Made by a program: the position numbers and the translations under genes
DNA from: Protonemura montana
Taxonomy: Eukaryota; Arthropoda; Insecta; Plecoptera; Nemouridae
Direction of reading: 5' to 3'
DNA: 64,000 nt
NCBI GenBank assembly: GCA_947568835.1
Contig: OX387609.1
Coordinates: 18,063,208-18,127,207 of the forward strand
The notes under the pieces: model-generated
What the model was told of the DNA's origin: nothing
The model's database searches: none
The model's input: the letters and a program-made list of their open reading frames with translations, nothing else
Shown: one piece after another, positions 22,901 through 35,729 of the stretch
Layout of the letters: every line of letters begins with the position of its first letter
Numbering within the stretch: the first letter of the stretch is position 1

Positions 22901-25900
22901 CATGTCCTGCCCCATGTCCTGCCTCATGTCTTGCAAAATGTCCTGCCCCATGTCCTGCCCCATGTCCTTCCCCATGTCCTGCCCCATGTCCTGCCCCAAG
23001 TCCTGTCCTATGTCCTGCCCTAAATCCAGCCCCATGTCCTGCCCCAAGTCCTGCCCCTAAATCCTGCCCCATGTCCTGCCCCATGTCCTGCCAAATGTCA
23101 AAACGCATGTCCTGCCCCATGTCCAGTAACATGTCCCGCCCGATGTCCTGCCCTATGTTCTGCCCCATGTTCTGTACCATTTCATGCCCCATGTCTTGTC
23201 GCATGTCCTGTCCTATGTCCTGTAACATGTCCCGCCCGATGTCCTGCCCCATGTTCTGTCCCACGACATCCACCATATACTGCCCCAAATCCCGTCGCAT
23301 GTCCTGCCCCATATCCTTTCCAATATTACGCCCCATGTCCTGCCCCATGTCCTGCCCCATGTCTTGCCAAAAGTCCTGTCCCAAGTCTTGCCCAATATAC
23401 TGCCCCATGTCCTGCCCCATGTCTTTTCATGACCTAACCTTATTCCTGAACCATGTCCTGCCCTATGTGCTGCCCCATGTCCTTCGCTATTGTCCTGCCC
23501 CATGTTCTGTACTATTTCATGACTATGTCCTGTCGCAAGGCCTGTCCTATGTCCTGTAACATGTCCCGCCCAAAGTCCTGCCCCATGTCCTGCCTCATAT
23601 TCAGTCCCATGTCCTGCCTCATGTCCTGCCCCTTTCCTGCCCCATGTCCTGTCCCATGACCTGCACCATATCCTGCTCCAAATCCCGTCGCATGTCCTGC
23701 TCTAAATCTTGCCCTATGTCCTGCCCCATGTCCTGTCCTATATCCTTTCCAATATTATGCCCCATGTCCTGCCCCATGTCCTGCCCTATGTAATGCCCCA
23801 TGTCCTGCACCATGTCCTGCCCCATGTCCTGGCCCATATTCTGCTCCATGTCCTGCCTCATAGTCTGTCCAATGTCCTGCCCTATATCCTGTCGCATGCA
23901 TGCCTCATGTCTTGCCCAAACTCCTGTCCCATGTCCTGCCCTAATTCCTGCCCCATGTCCTGCCCAATGTCCTGCCCCATATCCTGCCCCATGTCCTGCC
24001 CCTTGTCCTGCCAAATGTCAAAACGCATGTCCTGCCCCATGTACTGCTTCATGTCCTGCATCATGTCCTTCCCTAATGTTCTGCCCCAAGTTCTATTCCA
24101 TTTCATTCCCCATGTAATGCCCCATGTCCTGCACCATGTTCTGCCCCATATCCTGGCCCATATTCTGCTCCATGTCCTGCCTCATGGACTGTCCAATGTC
24201 CTGCCCTATATCCTGTCGCATGCATGCCTCATGTCTTGCCCAAAGTCCTGTCCCATGTCCTGACCTAATTCCTGCCCCATGTCCTGCCCCATGTCCTGCC
24301 CCATATCCTGCCCCATGTCCTGCCCCTTGTCCTGCCAAATGTCAAAACGCATGTCCTGCCCCATGTACTGCTTCATGTCCTGCATCATGTCTTGCCCAAA
24401 GTCCTGCCCCATGTCCTGCCCCAGGTCCTGCCCCATGTCCTTCCCTAATGTTCTGCCCCAAGTTCTATTCCATTTCATGCCCCATGTCCTGTCGCATGTC
24501 CTGCCCTATGTCCTGCAACATGTCCCGGCCGATGTCCTGCCCCATGTCCTTCCTCATGTCCAGTCCCATGTCCTGCGTCATGTCCTGCCCTATGTCCTGC
24601 CCCATGTCCTGCCTCATATCCAGTCCCATGTTCTGCCCCATGTCCTGCCCCATGTCCTGCCCTATGTAATGCCCCATGTCCTGCACCATGTTCTGCCCCA
24701 TATCCTGGCCCATATTCTGCTCCATGTCCTGCCTCATGGACTGTCCAATGTCCTGCCCTATATCCTGTCGCATGCATGCCTCATGTCTTGCCCAAAGTCC
24801 TGTCCCATGTCCTGACCTAATTCCTGCCCCATGTCCTGCCCCATGTCCTGCCCCATATCCTGCCCCATGTCCTGCCCCTTGTCCTGCCAAATGTCAAAAC
24901 GCTTGTCCTGCCCCATGTACTGCCGCATGTCCTGCATCATGTCTTGTCCAAAGTCCTGCCCCATGTTCTGCCCCTGTCCTGTCGCACGTCATGCCTCATG
25001 TCCTGCCCCATGTCCTGCCCCATGGACAGCCCCATGTCCTGACCCTTATTTCCTGCTCCATGTCCTGATCTATGTCCTGCCCCATGTCTTGCCAAAAGTC
25101 CTGTCCCATGTCCTGCCCCATATCCTGCCCCATGTCCTGCCCCAAGTCATTTCATGGCCTAACCTTAATCCTGCCCCATGTTCTGCTTTATGTGCTGCCC
25201 CATGTCCTTCCCTAATGTCCTGCCACATGTTCTGTACCATTCCATGCCTATGTCCTGTCGCTTGTCCTGCCCTATGTCCTGTAACATGTCCCGCCCGATG
25301 TCCTGCCCCATGTCCTGCCTCATGTCCGGTCCCATATCCTGCCTCATGTCCTGCCTCATGTCCTGCCCCATATCCTGTCCCATGACCTGCACCATATCCT
25401 GCTCCAAATCCCGTCGCATGTCCTACCCCAAATCTTGCCCTATGTCCTGCCCCATGTCCTGTCCTATTTCCTTTCCAACATAATGCCCCATGTCCTGCCC
25501 CATGTCCTGCCCTATGTAATGCCCCATGTCCTGCACCATGTCCTGCCCCATGTCCTGGCCCATATTCTGCTCCATGTCCTGCCTCATAGTCTGTCCAATG
25601 TCCTGCCCCATGTCCTGCCCTATGTCCTGCCCCAAGTCCTGTCCCATGATTTGCCCCATGTCCTTCCCCAAGTCCTGCTCCAAGTCCTGTCCCATGTCCT
25701 GCCCTAATTCCTGCCCCATGTCCTGCCCCAAGTCATTTCATGGCCTAACCTTATTCCTGCCCCATGTTCTGCCCCATGTGCTGCCCCATGTCCTTCCCTA
25801 ATGTCCTGCCCCATGTTCTGTACCAATTCATGCCCATGTTCTGTCGCTTGTCCTGCCCAATGTCCTGTAACATGTCCCGCCCGATGTCCTGCCCCATGTC

Positions 25901-27523
25901 CTGCCTCATGTCCAGTCCCATATCCTGCCCCATGTCCTGCCCCAAGTCCTGCCCCATGTCCTTCCCTAATGTTCTGCCCCAAGTCCTTTACCATTTCATG
26001 CCCCATGTCCTGTCGCATGTCCTGCCCCAAATCTTGCCCAATGTAGTGCCCCATGTCCTGCATCATGTCCTGCCCCATGTCCTAACCCATATTCTGCTTC
26101 ATGTCCTGCCTCATAGTCTGTCCAATGTCCTGCCCTATATCCTGTCGCATGCATGCCTCATGTCTTGCCCAAAGTCCTGTCCCATTTCCTGCCCTAATTT
26201 CTGCCCCATGTCCTGCCCCATGTCCTAACCCATATCCTGCCCCATGTCCTGCCCCTTATTTTCTGCCCCATGTCCTGCCCTATGTCCTGCCCCATGTCTT
26301 GCCAAAGGTCCTGGCCCATGTCCTGCCCCATATCCTGCACCATGTCCTGCCCCAAGTCTTTTCATGGCCTAACCTTATTCCTGCCCTATTTTCTGCCCAA
26401 TGTGCTGCCCCATGTCCTTCCCTAATGTCCTGCCCCATGTTCTGTACCATTTCATGCCTATGTCCTGTCGCATGTCCTGCCCTATATCCTGCCCCATGTC
26501 CAGCCCTATGTAATGCCCCATGTCCTGCACCATGTCCTGCCCCATGTCCTGGCCCATATTCTGCTCCATGTCCTGCCTCATAGTCTGTCCAATGTCCTGC
26601 CCTATATCCTGTCGCATGCATGTCTCATGTCTTGCCCAAAGTCTTGCCCCATGTCCTGCCCATGTCCGGCACCATGTCCTGCCCCATGTCCTTCCCTAAT
26701 GTTCTGCCCCAAGTTCTATACCATTTCATGCCCCATGTCCTGTCGCATGTCCTGCCCTATGTCCTCTAACATGTCCCGGCCGATGTAATGCCCCATGTCC
26801 TGCCTCATGTCCAGTCCCATGTCCTGCGTCATGTCCTGCCCCATTTCCTGCCCCATGTCCTGCCTCATATCCAGTCCCATGTCCTGCCTCATGTCCTGCA
26901 ACTTTCCTGCCCCATGTCCTGTCCCATGACCTGCACCATATCCTGCTCCAAATCCCGTCGCATGTCCTGCCCCAAATCTTGCCCTATGTCCTGCCCCATG
27001 TCCTGTCCTATATCCTTTCCAATATAATGCCACATGTCCTGCCCCATGTCCTGCCCTATGTAATGCCTCATTTCCTGCACCATGTCCTGCCCCATGTCCT
27101 GGCCCATATTCTGCTCCTTGTCCTGCCTCATAGTCTGTCCAATGTCCTGCCCTATATCCTGTCGCATGCATGCCTCATGTCTTGCCCAAAGTCCTGTCCC
27201 ACGTCCTGACCTAATTCCTGCCCCATATCCTGCCCCATGTCCTGCCCCTTGTCCTGCCAAATGTCAAAACGCTTGTCCTGCCCCATGTACTGCCCCATGT
27301 CCTGCATCATGTCTTGCCCAAAGTCCTGCCCTATGTTCTGCCCCATGTCCTGTCCCATGTCCTGCCCCATGTCTTGCCCAAAGTCCTGCTCCATGTCCTG
27401 CCCCATGTCCTGCCCCATGTCCTGCCCCATGTCCTGCCCCATGTCCTGCCCCAAGTCCTGTCCCATGTCCTGCCCTTATTCCTGCCCCATGCCTGCCCCA
27501 TGTCCTGACCCTTATCCTGCCTC
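19975..27523. repeat. Beta HOR, unit U2 (7,549 bp)
   Basis: It is nearly identical to U1 at offset 7,225 through about 24,000, then at offset 7,549, because an extra 324 bp lies in the 23.7-24.8 kb region. The rest of the unit is in step with U1. Register-shifting palindromes lie at 22315, 23894, 24218, 24770, 26147, 26614 and 27164, one more than in U1 because of the insertion. Confidence 0.92.
24124..24675. repeat. 552-bp extra segment within U2 (46 monomers)
   Basis: Sequence starting at 24124 (CATGTCCTGCACCATGTTC context) is repeated at 24676, 552 bp later, with the same palindromic monomer at 24218 and 24770. U3 has only one copy of this segment. U1 has one copy with a longer left neighbour. 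The interval between equivalent landmarks is 798 bp in U1, 1,122 bp in U2 and 570 bp in U3. The differences (324, 228 and 552 bp) are 27, 19 and 46 whole monomers. U2 looks like the U3-type and U1-type arrangements joined in tandem. Confidence 0.85.
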
Positions 27524-29204
27524 ATGTCCTGCCCCATGTCCTGCCCCAAGTCCTGTCCCATGTCCTGCCCTAATTCCTGCGCCATGTTCTGCCTTATTTG
27601 CTGCCCCATGTCCTGCCCCATGTCCTGCCCCATGTCTTGCCCAAAGTCCTGCTCCATGTCCTGCCCCATGTCCTACCCATTTCCTGCCCCATGTCCTGCC
27701 CCAAGTCCTTCTCCCATGTCCTGCCCTAATTCCTGCCCTATGTCCTGCCCCATGTCCTGCCCCTTGTCCTGCCTCATGTCCTGCCCCATGTCTTGCCCCA
27801 TGTCCTGACCCAAGTTCTGTCTCATGTCATTCGTCATGTCCTAACGCATGTTCTGCCCCATGTCCTAGCCCATGTCCTGCCACATGTCCTGCCCCATGTT
27901 CTGCCCCATGTCCTGCGCCATGTCCTGTCTCATGTTCTGACCCATGTTCTGTCTCTTGTCGTGCCTCATGTCCTGTCGCATGTTCTGCCCCATGTCCTGG
28001 CCCATGTCCTGCCCCATGTCTTGCCCAAAGTCCTGCCCAAAGTTCTGCCTCATGTCCAGCCCCATGTCCTGTCCCATGTCCTGGCCTATGTCCTGCCCCA
28101 CGGCCTGCCTCATGTTGTTCCATGTCCTGCCCCATATACTGCTCATGTTCTGTCTCATGTGTTGGTCTAAGTCCTTCCCCTTTGTCCTGTCGCATTTTCA
28201 TGCCTCATGTTCTGCCCATGTCCTACCCCATGTACAGCCCCATGTCCTGTCTCACGTCCTGTCCCATGTCCTTTCCTATTTTCTGCCTCATGTCCTGCTT
28301 GATGTCCTACCTCATGTCCTGCCCCTAGCTTTCCCAAAGTCCTGCCCCATGTCCTGCCTCATTTCCTGGCCTATGTCCTGCCATATGTCCTGACCCATGT
28401 CCTTCCCCATTTCCTGCCTCATGTCCTGCCCCATGTCCTGCCCCATGTCCTGCCTCATGTCTTGCCAAAAGTCCTGCCCCATGTCCTGCCCCATGTCCTG
28501 CCCCATGTCCTGCCCCATGTCCTGCCCCATGTCCTGCCAAATGTCAAAACGCATGTCCTGCCCCATGTCCAGTAACATTTCCCGCCCGATGTCCTGCCCT
28601 ATGTCCTGCCCCATGTTCTGTACCATTTCATGCCCCATGTCTTGTCGCATGTCCTGTCCTATGTCCTGTTACATGTCCCGCCCGATGTCCTGCCCCATGT
28701 CCTGTCCCATGACATCCACCATATCCTGCCCCAAATCCCGTCGCATGTCCTGCCCCATATCCTTTCCAATAATTCGCCCCATGTCCTGTAACATGTCCTG
28801 CCCTATGTCATGCGCCAAGTCCTGCCCCATATCCTGCCACATGTTCTACCCTATGTAATGCTCCAAGTCCTGCACCATGCCCGCATGTCCTGCCCCTTGT
28901 CCAGTAACATGTCCCGCCTGATGTGCTGCCCTACGTCCTGCCCCATATCCTGCCCCATGTCCTGACCATTATCCTTCCCTTTGTCCTGCCCCATGTCTTG
29001 CCCCATGTCCTGACCCATGTGTTGTCCCAAGTGCTGCCCCTTGTCCTGTCGCATGTCATGCCTCATGTCCTGCCCCATGTCCTGCCCCATGGACAGCCCC
29101 ATGTCCTGACCCTTATTTCCTGCCCCGTGTCCTGCCCCATGTCCTGCCCCATGTCTTGCTAAAAGTCCTGTCCCAAGTCCTGCCCCATATCCTGCCCCAT
29201 GTCC

Positions 29205-29235
29205 TGCCCCATGTCTTTTCATGACCTAACCTTAT
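29205..29235. repeat. Junction of a 297-bp deletion in U3
   Basis: U1 and U2 contain two successive blocks with the TTTTCATGACC marker (14,434 and 14,737; 21,663 and 21,962). U3 has only one (29,216). The missing 297 bp equals the spacing of these two markers give or take a few bases, so recombination between the two marker blocks is the simplest explanation. Confidence 0.75.
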
Positions 29236-32200
29236 TCCTGCCAAATGTCCTTCCCCATGTCCTGCCCCATGTCCTGTCCCATGTCCTGCACCAGCTCCTG
29301 CCACTACTCCCGTCGCATGTCCTGCCCCAAATCCTGCCCTATGTTCTGCCCCATTTACTGCCACATATCCTTTCCAATTTTATGCTCCATGTCCTGTAAC
29401 ATGTCCTGCCCTATGTCATGCGGCAAGTCCTGCCCCATTTCCTGCCCCATGTCCTGCCCTATGTAATGCCCAATGTCCTGCACCATGTCCTGCCCCATGT
29501 CTTTGCCCATATCCTGCTCCATGTCCTGCCAAATATCCTATCCAATGCTCTGCCCTTTATCCTGTCGCATGCATGCCTCAAGTCTTGTCCAAAGTCTTGC
29601 CCCATGTCCTGCACCATGTTTTGCCCCATGTCCTGCCCTAAGTCCTGTCCCATGTCCTGCCCTAATTCCTGCCCCATGTCCTGCCTTATTTGCTGCCCCA
29701 TGTCCTGCCCCATGTCCTGCCCCATGTCTTGCCCAAAGTCCTGCTCCATGTCCTGCCCCATATTCTGCCCCATGTCCTGCCACATGTCCTGACCCATGTT
29801 CTGTCTCATGTCATGCGTCATGTCCTAACGCATGTTCTGCCCCATTACCTGGACCATAGCCTGCCCCATGTCCTGCCCCATGTTCTGCCCCATGTCCTGC
29901 GCCATGTCCTGTCGCATGTTCTGCCCCATGTACTGGCCCATGTCCTGCCCTATGTCTTGCAAAAAGTCCTGCCCCAAGTTCTGCCTCATGTCCAGCCCCA
30001 TGTCCTGTCCCATGTCCGGGCCTATGTCCTGCCCCACGGCCTGCCTCATGTTGTTCCATTTCCTGCCCCATATCCTGCCCACGTTCTGTCTCATGTGTTG
30101 GTCCAAGTCCTGCCCCTTGTCCTGTCGCATTTTCATGCCTTATGTTCTGCCCCATGTCCTGCCCCATGTCCTGCCTCATGTCTTGCAAAATGTCCTGCCC
30201 CATGTCCTGCCCCATGTCCTTCCCCATGTCCTGCCCCATGTCCTGCCCCAAGTCCTGTCCTATGTCCTGCCCTAAATCCAGCCCCATGTCCTGCCCCAAG
30301 TCCTGCCCCTAAATCCTGCCCCATGTCCTGCCCCATGTCCTGCCAAATGTCAAAACGCATGTCCTGCCCCATGTCCAGTAACATGTCCCGCCCGATGTCC
30401 TGCCCTATGTTCTGCCCCATGTTCTGTACCATTTCATGCCCCATGTCTTGTCGCATGTCCTGTCCTATGTCCTGTAACATGTCCCGCCCGATGTCCTGCC
30501 CCATGTTCTGTCCCACGACATCCACCATATACTGCCCCAAATCCCGTCGCATGTCCTGCCCCATATCCTTTCCAATATTACGCCCCATGTCCTGCCCCAT
30601 GTCCTGCCCCATGTCTTGCCAAAAGTCCTGTCCCAAGTCTTGCCCCATATACTGCCCCATGTCCTGCCCCATGTCTTTTCATGACCTAACCTTATTCCTG
30701 CCCCATGTCCTGCCCTATGTGCTGCCCCATGTCCTTCGCTATTGTCCTGCCCCATGTTCTGTACTATTTCATGACTATGTCCTGTCGCAAGGCCTGTCCT
30801 ATGTCCTGTAACATGTCCCGCCCGATGTCCTGCCCCATGTCCTGCCTCATATTCAGTCCCATGTCCTGCCTCATGTCCTGCCCCTTTCCTGCCCCATGTC
30901 CTGTCCCATGACCTGCACCATATCCTGCTCCAAATCCCGTCGCATGTCCTGCTCTAAATCTTGCCCTATGTCCTGCCCCATGTCCTGTCCTATATCCTTT
31001 CCAATATTATGCCCCATGTCCTGCCCCATGTCCTGCCCTATGTAATGCCCCATGTCCTGCACCATGTCCTGCCCCATGTCCTGGCCCATATTCTGCTCCA
31101 TGTCCTGCCTCATAGTCTGTCCAATGTCCTGCCCTATATCCTGTCGCATGCATGCCTCATGTCTTGCCCAAACTCCTGTCCCATGTCCTGCCCTAATTCC
31201 TGCCCCATGTCCTGCCCAATGTCCTGCCCCATATCCTGCCCCATGTCCTGCCCCTTGTCCTGCCAAATGTCAAAACGCATGTCCTGCCCCATGTACTGCT
31301 TCATGTCCTGCATCATGTCCTTCCCTAATGTTCTGCCCCAAGTTCTATTCCATTTCATTCCCCATGTAATGCCCCATGTCCTGCACCATGTTCTGCCCCA
31401 TATCCTGGCCCATATTCTGCTCCATGTCCTGCCTCATGGACTGTCCAATGTCCTGCCCTATATCCTGTCGCATGCATGCCTCATGTCTTGCCCAAAGTCC
31501 TGTCCCATGTCCTGACCTAATTCCTGCCCCATGTCCTGCCCCATGTCCTGCCCCATATCCTGCCCCATGTCCTGCCCCTTGTCCTGCCAAATGTCAAAAC
31601 GCTTGTCCTGCCCCATGTACTGCCCCATGTCCTGCATCATGTCTTGTCCAAAGTCCTGCCCCATGTTCTGCCCCTGTCCTGTCGCACGTCATGCCTCATG
31701 TTCAGCCCCATGTCCTGCCCCATGGACAGCCCCATGTCCTGACCCTTATTTCCTGCTCCATGTCCTGATCTATGTCCTGCCCCATGTCTTGCCAAAAGTC
31801 CTGTCCCATGTCCTGCCCCATATCCTGCCCCATGTCCTGCCCCAAGTCATTTCATGGCCTAACCTTAATCCTGCCCCATGTTCTGCTTTATGTGCTGCCC
31901 CATGTCCTTCCCTAATGTCCTGCCACATGTTCTGTACCATTCCATGCCTATGTCCTGTCGCTTGTCCTGCCCTATGTCCTGTAACATGTCCCGCCCGATG
32001 TCCTGCCCCATGTCCTGCCTCATGTCCGGTCCCATATCCTGCCTCATGTCCTGCCTCATGTCCTGCCCCATATCCTGTCCCATGACCTGCACCATATCCT
32101 GCTCCAAATCCCGTCGCATGTCCTGCCCCAAATCTTGCCCTATGTCCTGTCCCATGTCCTGTCCTATTTCCTTTCCAACATAATGCCCCATGTCCTGCCC

Positions 32201-32679
32201 CATGTCCTGCCCTATGTAATGCCCCATGTCCTGCACCATGTCCTGCCCCATGTCCTGGCCCATATTCTGCTCCATGTCCTGCCTCATAGTCTGTCCAATG
32301 TCCTTCCCCAAGTCCTGCTCCAAGTCCTGTCCCATGTCCTGCCCTAATTCCTGCCCCATGTCCTGCCCCAAGTCATTTCATGGCCTAACCTTATTCCTGC
32401 CCCATGTTCTGCCCCATGTGCTGCCCCATGTCCTTCCCTAATGTCCTGCCCCATGTTCTGTACCAATTCATGCCCATGTTCTGTCGCTTGTCCTGCCCAA
32501 TGTCCTGTAACATGTCCCGCCCGATGTCCTGCCCCATGTCCTGCCTCATGTCCAGTCCCATATCCTGCCCCATGTCCTGCCCCAAGTCCTGCCCCATGTC
32601 CTTCCCTAATGTTCTGCCCCAAGTCCTTTACCATTTCATGCCCCATGTCCTGTCGCATGTCCTGCCCTATGTCCTGTAA

Positions 32680-32860
32680 CATGTCCCGGACGATGTCCTG
32701 CGTCATGTCCTGCCCCATGTCCTGCACCATGTCCTGCCTTATATCCAGTCCCATGTCCTGCCTCATGTCCTGCAACTTTCCTGCCCCATGTCCTGTCTCA
32801 TGACCTGCACCATATCCTGCTCCAAATCCCGTCGCATGTCCTGCCCCAAATCTTGCCCAA
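32680..32860. repeat. Segment of about 179 bp present only in U3
   Basis: The offset to U2 changes from 6,640 before this stretch to 6,819 after it. The extra sequence is ordinary satellite and resembles beta text near 19,200-19,420 (GTCCGG / GACGATG variants, then CTGCAACTTTCC). It therefore seems to come from another position in the same HOR and not from outside the array. Confidence 0.7.
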
Positions 32861-33650
32861 TGTAGTGCCCCATGTCCTGCATCATGTCCTGCCCCATGTC
32901 CTAACCCATATTCTGCTTCATGTCCTGCCTCATAGTCTGTCCAATGTCCTGCCCTATATCCTGTCGCATGCATGCCTCATGTCTTGCCCAAAGTCCTGTC
33001 CCATTTCCTGCCCTAATTTCTGCCCCATGTCCTGCCCCATGTCCTAACCCATATCCTGCCCCATGTCCTGCCCCTTATTTTCTGCCCCATGTCCTGCCCT
33101 ATGTCCTGCCCCATGTCTTGCCAAAGGTCCTGGCCCATGTCCTGCCCCATATCCTGCCCCATGTCCTGCCCCAAGTCTTTTCATGGCCTAACCTTATTCC
33201 TGCCCTATTTTCTGCCCAATGTGCTGCCCCATGTCCTTCCCTAATGTCCTGCCCCATGTTCTGTACCATTTCATGCCTATGTCCTGTCGCATGTCCTGCC
33301 CTATATCCTGCCCCATGTCCAGCCCTATGTAATGCCCCATGTCCTGCACCATGTCCTGCCCCATGTCCTGGCCCATATTCTGCTCCATGTCCTGCCTCAT
33401 AGTCTGTCCAATGTCCTGCCCTATATCCTGTCGCATGCATGTCTCATGTCTTGCCCAAAGTCTTGCCCCATGTCCTGCCCATGTCCGGCACCATGTCCTG
33501 CCCCATGTCCTTCCCTAATGTTCTGCCCCAAGTTCTATACCATTTCATGCCCCATGTCCTGTCGCATGTCCTGCCCTATGTCCTCTAACATGTCCTGGCC
33601 GATGTAATGCCCCATGTCCTGCCTCATGTCCAGTCCCATGTCCTGCGTCA

Positions 33651-35729
33651 TGTTTGCCTTAAGTCCTGCCCCAAGTTCTGCCTCATGTCCAGCCCCATGT
33701 CCTGTCCCATGTCCTGGCCTATGTCCTGCCCCACGGCCTGCCTCATGTTGTTCCATGTCCTGCCCCATATCCTGCCCATGTTCTGTCTCATGTGTTGGTC
33801 CAAATCCTGCCCCTTGTCCTGTCGCATTTTCATGCCTCATGTCCTGACCCATGTCCTTCCCCATTTCCTGCCTCATGTCCTGCCCCATGTCCTGCCCCAT
33901 GTCCTGCCTCATGTCTTGCCAAAAGTCCTGCCCCATGTCCAGCCCTATGTCCTGCCCCATGTCCTGTCCCATGTCCTGCCCTAATTCCTGCCCCATGTCC
34001 TGCCCCATGTCATGCCTCATATCCTGCCCCATGTCCTGCCCCATGTCCTGCCAAATGTCAAAACTCATGTTCTGCCCCATGTCCAGTAAAATGTCCTGCC
34101 CCATGTCTTGCCCAAAGTCCTGCCCCATGTTCTGCCCCATGGCCTGCCCCATGTCCCGCCCGATGTCCTGCCCCATGTATTCCCTTATGTCCAGTCCCAT
34201 GTCCTGCCTCATGTCCTGCCCCATGTCCTGCCCCATGTCCTGTCCCATGAAATGCACCATATCCTGCCCCAAATCCCGTCGCATGTCTGCCCAAAATCCT
34301 GCCCTATGTCCTGCACCATGTCCTGCCCCATATCCTTTCCAATATTACGCCCCATGTCCTGTAACATGTCCTGCCCTATGTCATGCGTCAAGTCCTGCCC
34401 CATATCCTGCCCCATGTCCTACCCTATGTAATGCCCCAAGTCCTGCACCATGTCCTGCCCCAAGTTCTGCCTTATGTCCAGCCCCATGTCCTGTCCCATG
34501 TCCGGGCCTATGTCCTGCCCCACGGCCTGCCTCATGTTGTTCCATTTCCTGCCCCATATCCTGCCCACGTTCTGTCTCATGTGTTGGTCCAAGTCCTGCC
34601 CCTTGTCCTGTCGCATTTTCATGCCTTATGTTCTGCCCCATGTCCTGCCCCATGTCCTGCCTCATGTCTTGCAAAATGTCCTGCCCCATGTCCTGCCCCA
34701 TGTCCTTCCCCATGTCCTGCCCCATGTCCTGCCCCAAGTCCTGTCCTATGTCCTGCCCTAAATCCAGCCCCATGTCCTGCCCCAAGTCCTGCCCCTAAAT
34801 CCTGCCCCATGTCCTTTCCCATTTTCTGCCTCATGTCCTGCTTGATGTCCTACCTCATGTCCTGCCCCTAGCTTTCCCAAAGTCCTGCCCCATGTCCTGC
34901 CTCATTTCCTGACCCATGTCCTGCCATATGTCCTGACCCATGTCCTTCCCCATTTCCTGCCTCATGTCCTGCCCCATGTCCTGCCCCATGTCCTGCCTTA
35001 TGTCTTGCCAAAAGTCCTGCCCCATTTCTTGCCCTAAATCCTGCCCCATGTCCTGGCCAATGTCCTGCCCCATATCCTGCTCCATGTCCTGCCCCATGTC
35101 CTGCCAAATGTCAAAACGCATGTCCTGCCCCATGTCCAGTAACATGTCCCGCCCGATGCCCTGCCCTATGTCCTGCCCCATGTTCTGTACAATTTCATGC
35201 CCCATGTCTTGTCGCATGTCCTGTCCTATGTCATGTTACATGTCCCGCCCGATGTCCTGCCCCATGTCCTGTCCCATGACATTCACCATATCCTGCCCCA
35301 AATCCCGTCGCATGTCCTGCCCAATATAGTTTCCAAAATTCGCCCCATGTCCTGTAACATGTCCTGCCCTATGTCATGCGCTAAGTCCTGCCCCATATCC
35401 TGCCACATGTTCTACCCTATGTAATGCCCCAAGTCCTGCACCATGCCCGCATGTCCTGCCCCTTGTCCAGTAACATGTCCCGCCCGATGTGCTGCCCTAC
35501 GTCCTGCCCCATATCCTGCCCCATGTCCTGACCCTTATCCTTCCTTATGTCCTGGCTCATGTCTTGCCCCATGTCCTGACCCATGTGTTGTCCCAAGTCC
35601 TGCCCCTTGTCCTGTCGCATGTCATTCCTTATGTCCTGCCCCATGTCCTACCCCATGGACAGCCCCATGTCCTGACCCTTATTTCCTGCCCCATGTCCTG
35701 CCCCATGTCCTGCCCCATGTCTTGCCCCA
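33651..35729. repeat. Gamma HOR, unit G1 (2,079 bp)
   Basis: It starts abruptly at the landmark TGTTTGCCTTAAG, following beta U3 without any unique spacer. Its left part (33,651-34,630) resembles alpha/delta sequence near 46,630-47,480 and its right part resembles delta near 48,060-48,900. It carries a 205-bp stretch (about 34,643-34,850) that G2 and G3 lack. In place of the usual ATGTCAAAACGC it has ATGTCAAAACTC near 34,066, a variant shared by all three gamma units. Confidence 0.9.

Larger units (their letters stand above)
27524..33650. repeat. Beta HOR, unit U3 (about 6,127 bp, right end lost)
   Basis: This is the third beta copy. Relative to U2 it lacks 297 bp near 29,220, 552 bp near 31,350 and 60 bp (5 monomers) near 32,310. 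It gains about 179 bp between 32,680 and 32,860. It stops matching at about 33,651, where gamma begins, so the last ~1.05 kb of the beta unit is missing. Palindromic monomers lie at 29567, 31146, 31470, 32966 and 33433. Confidence 0.88.
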
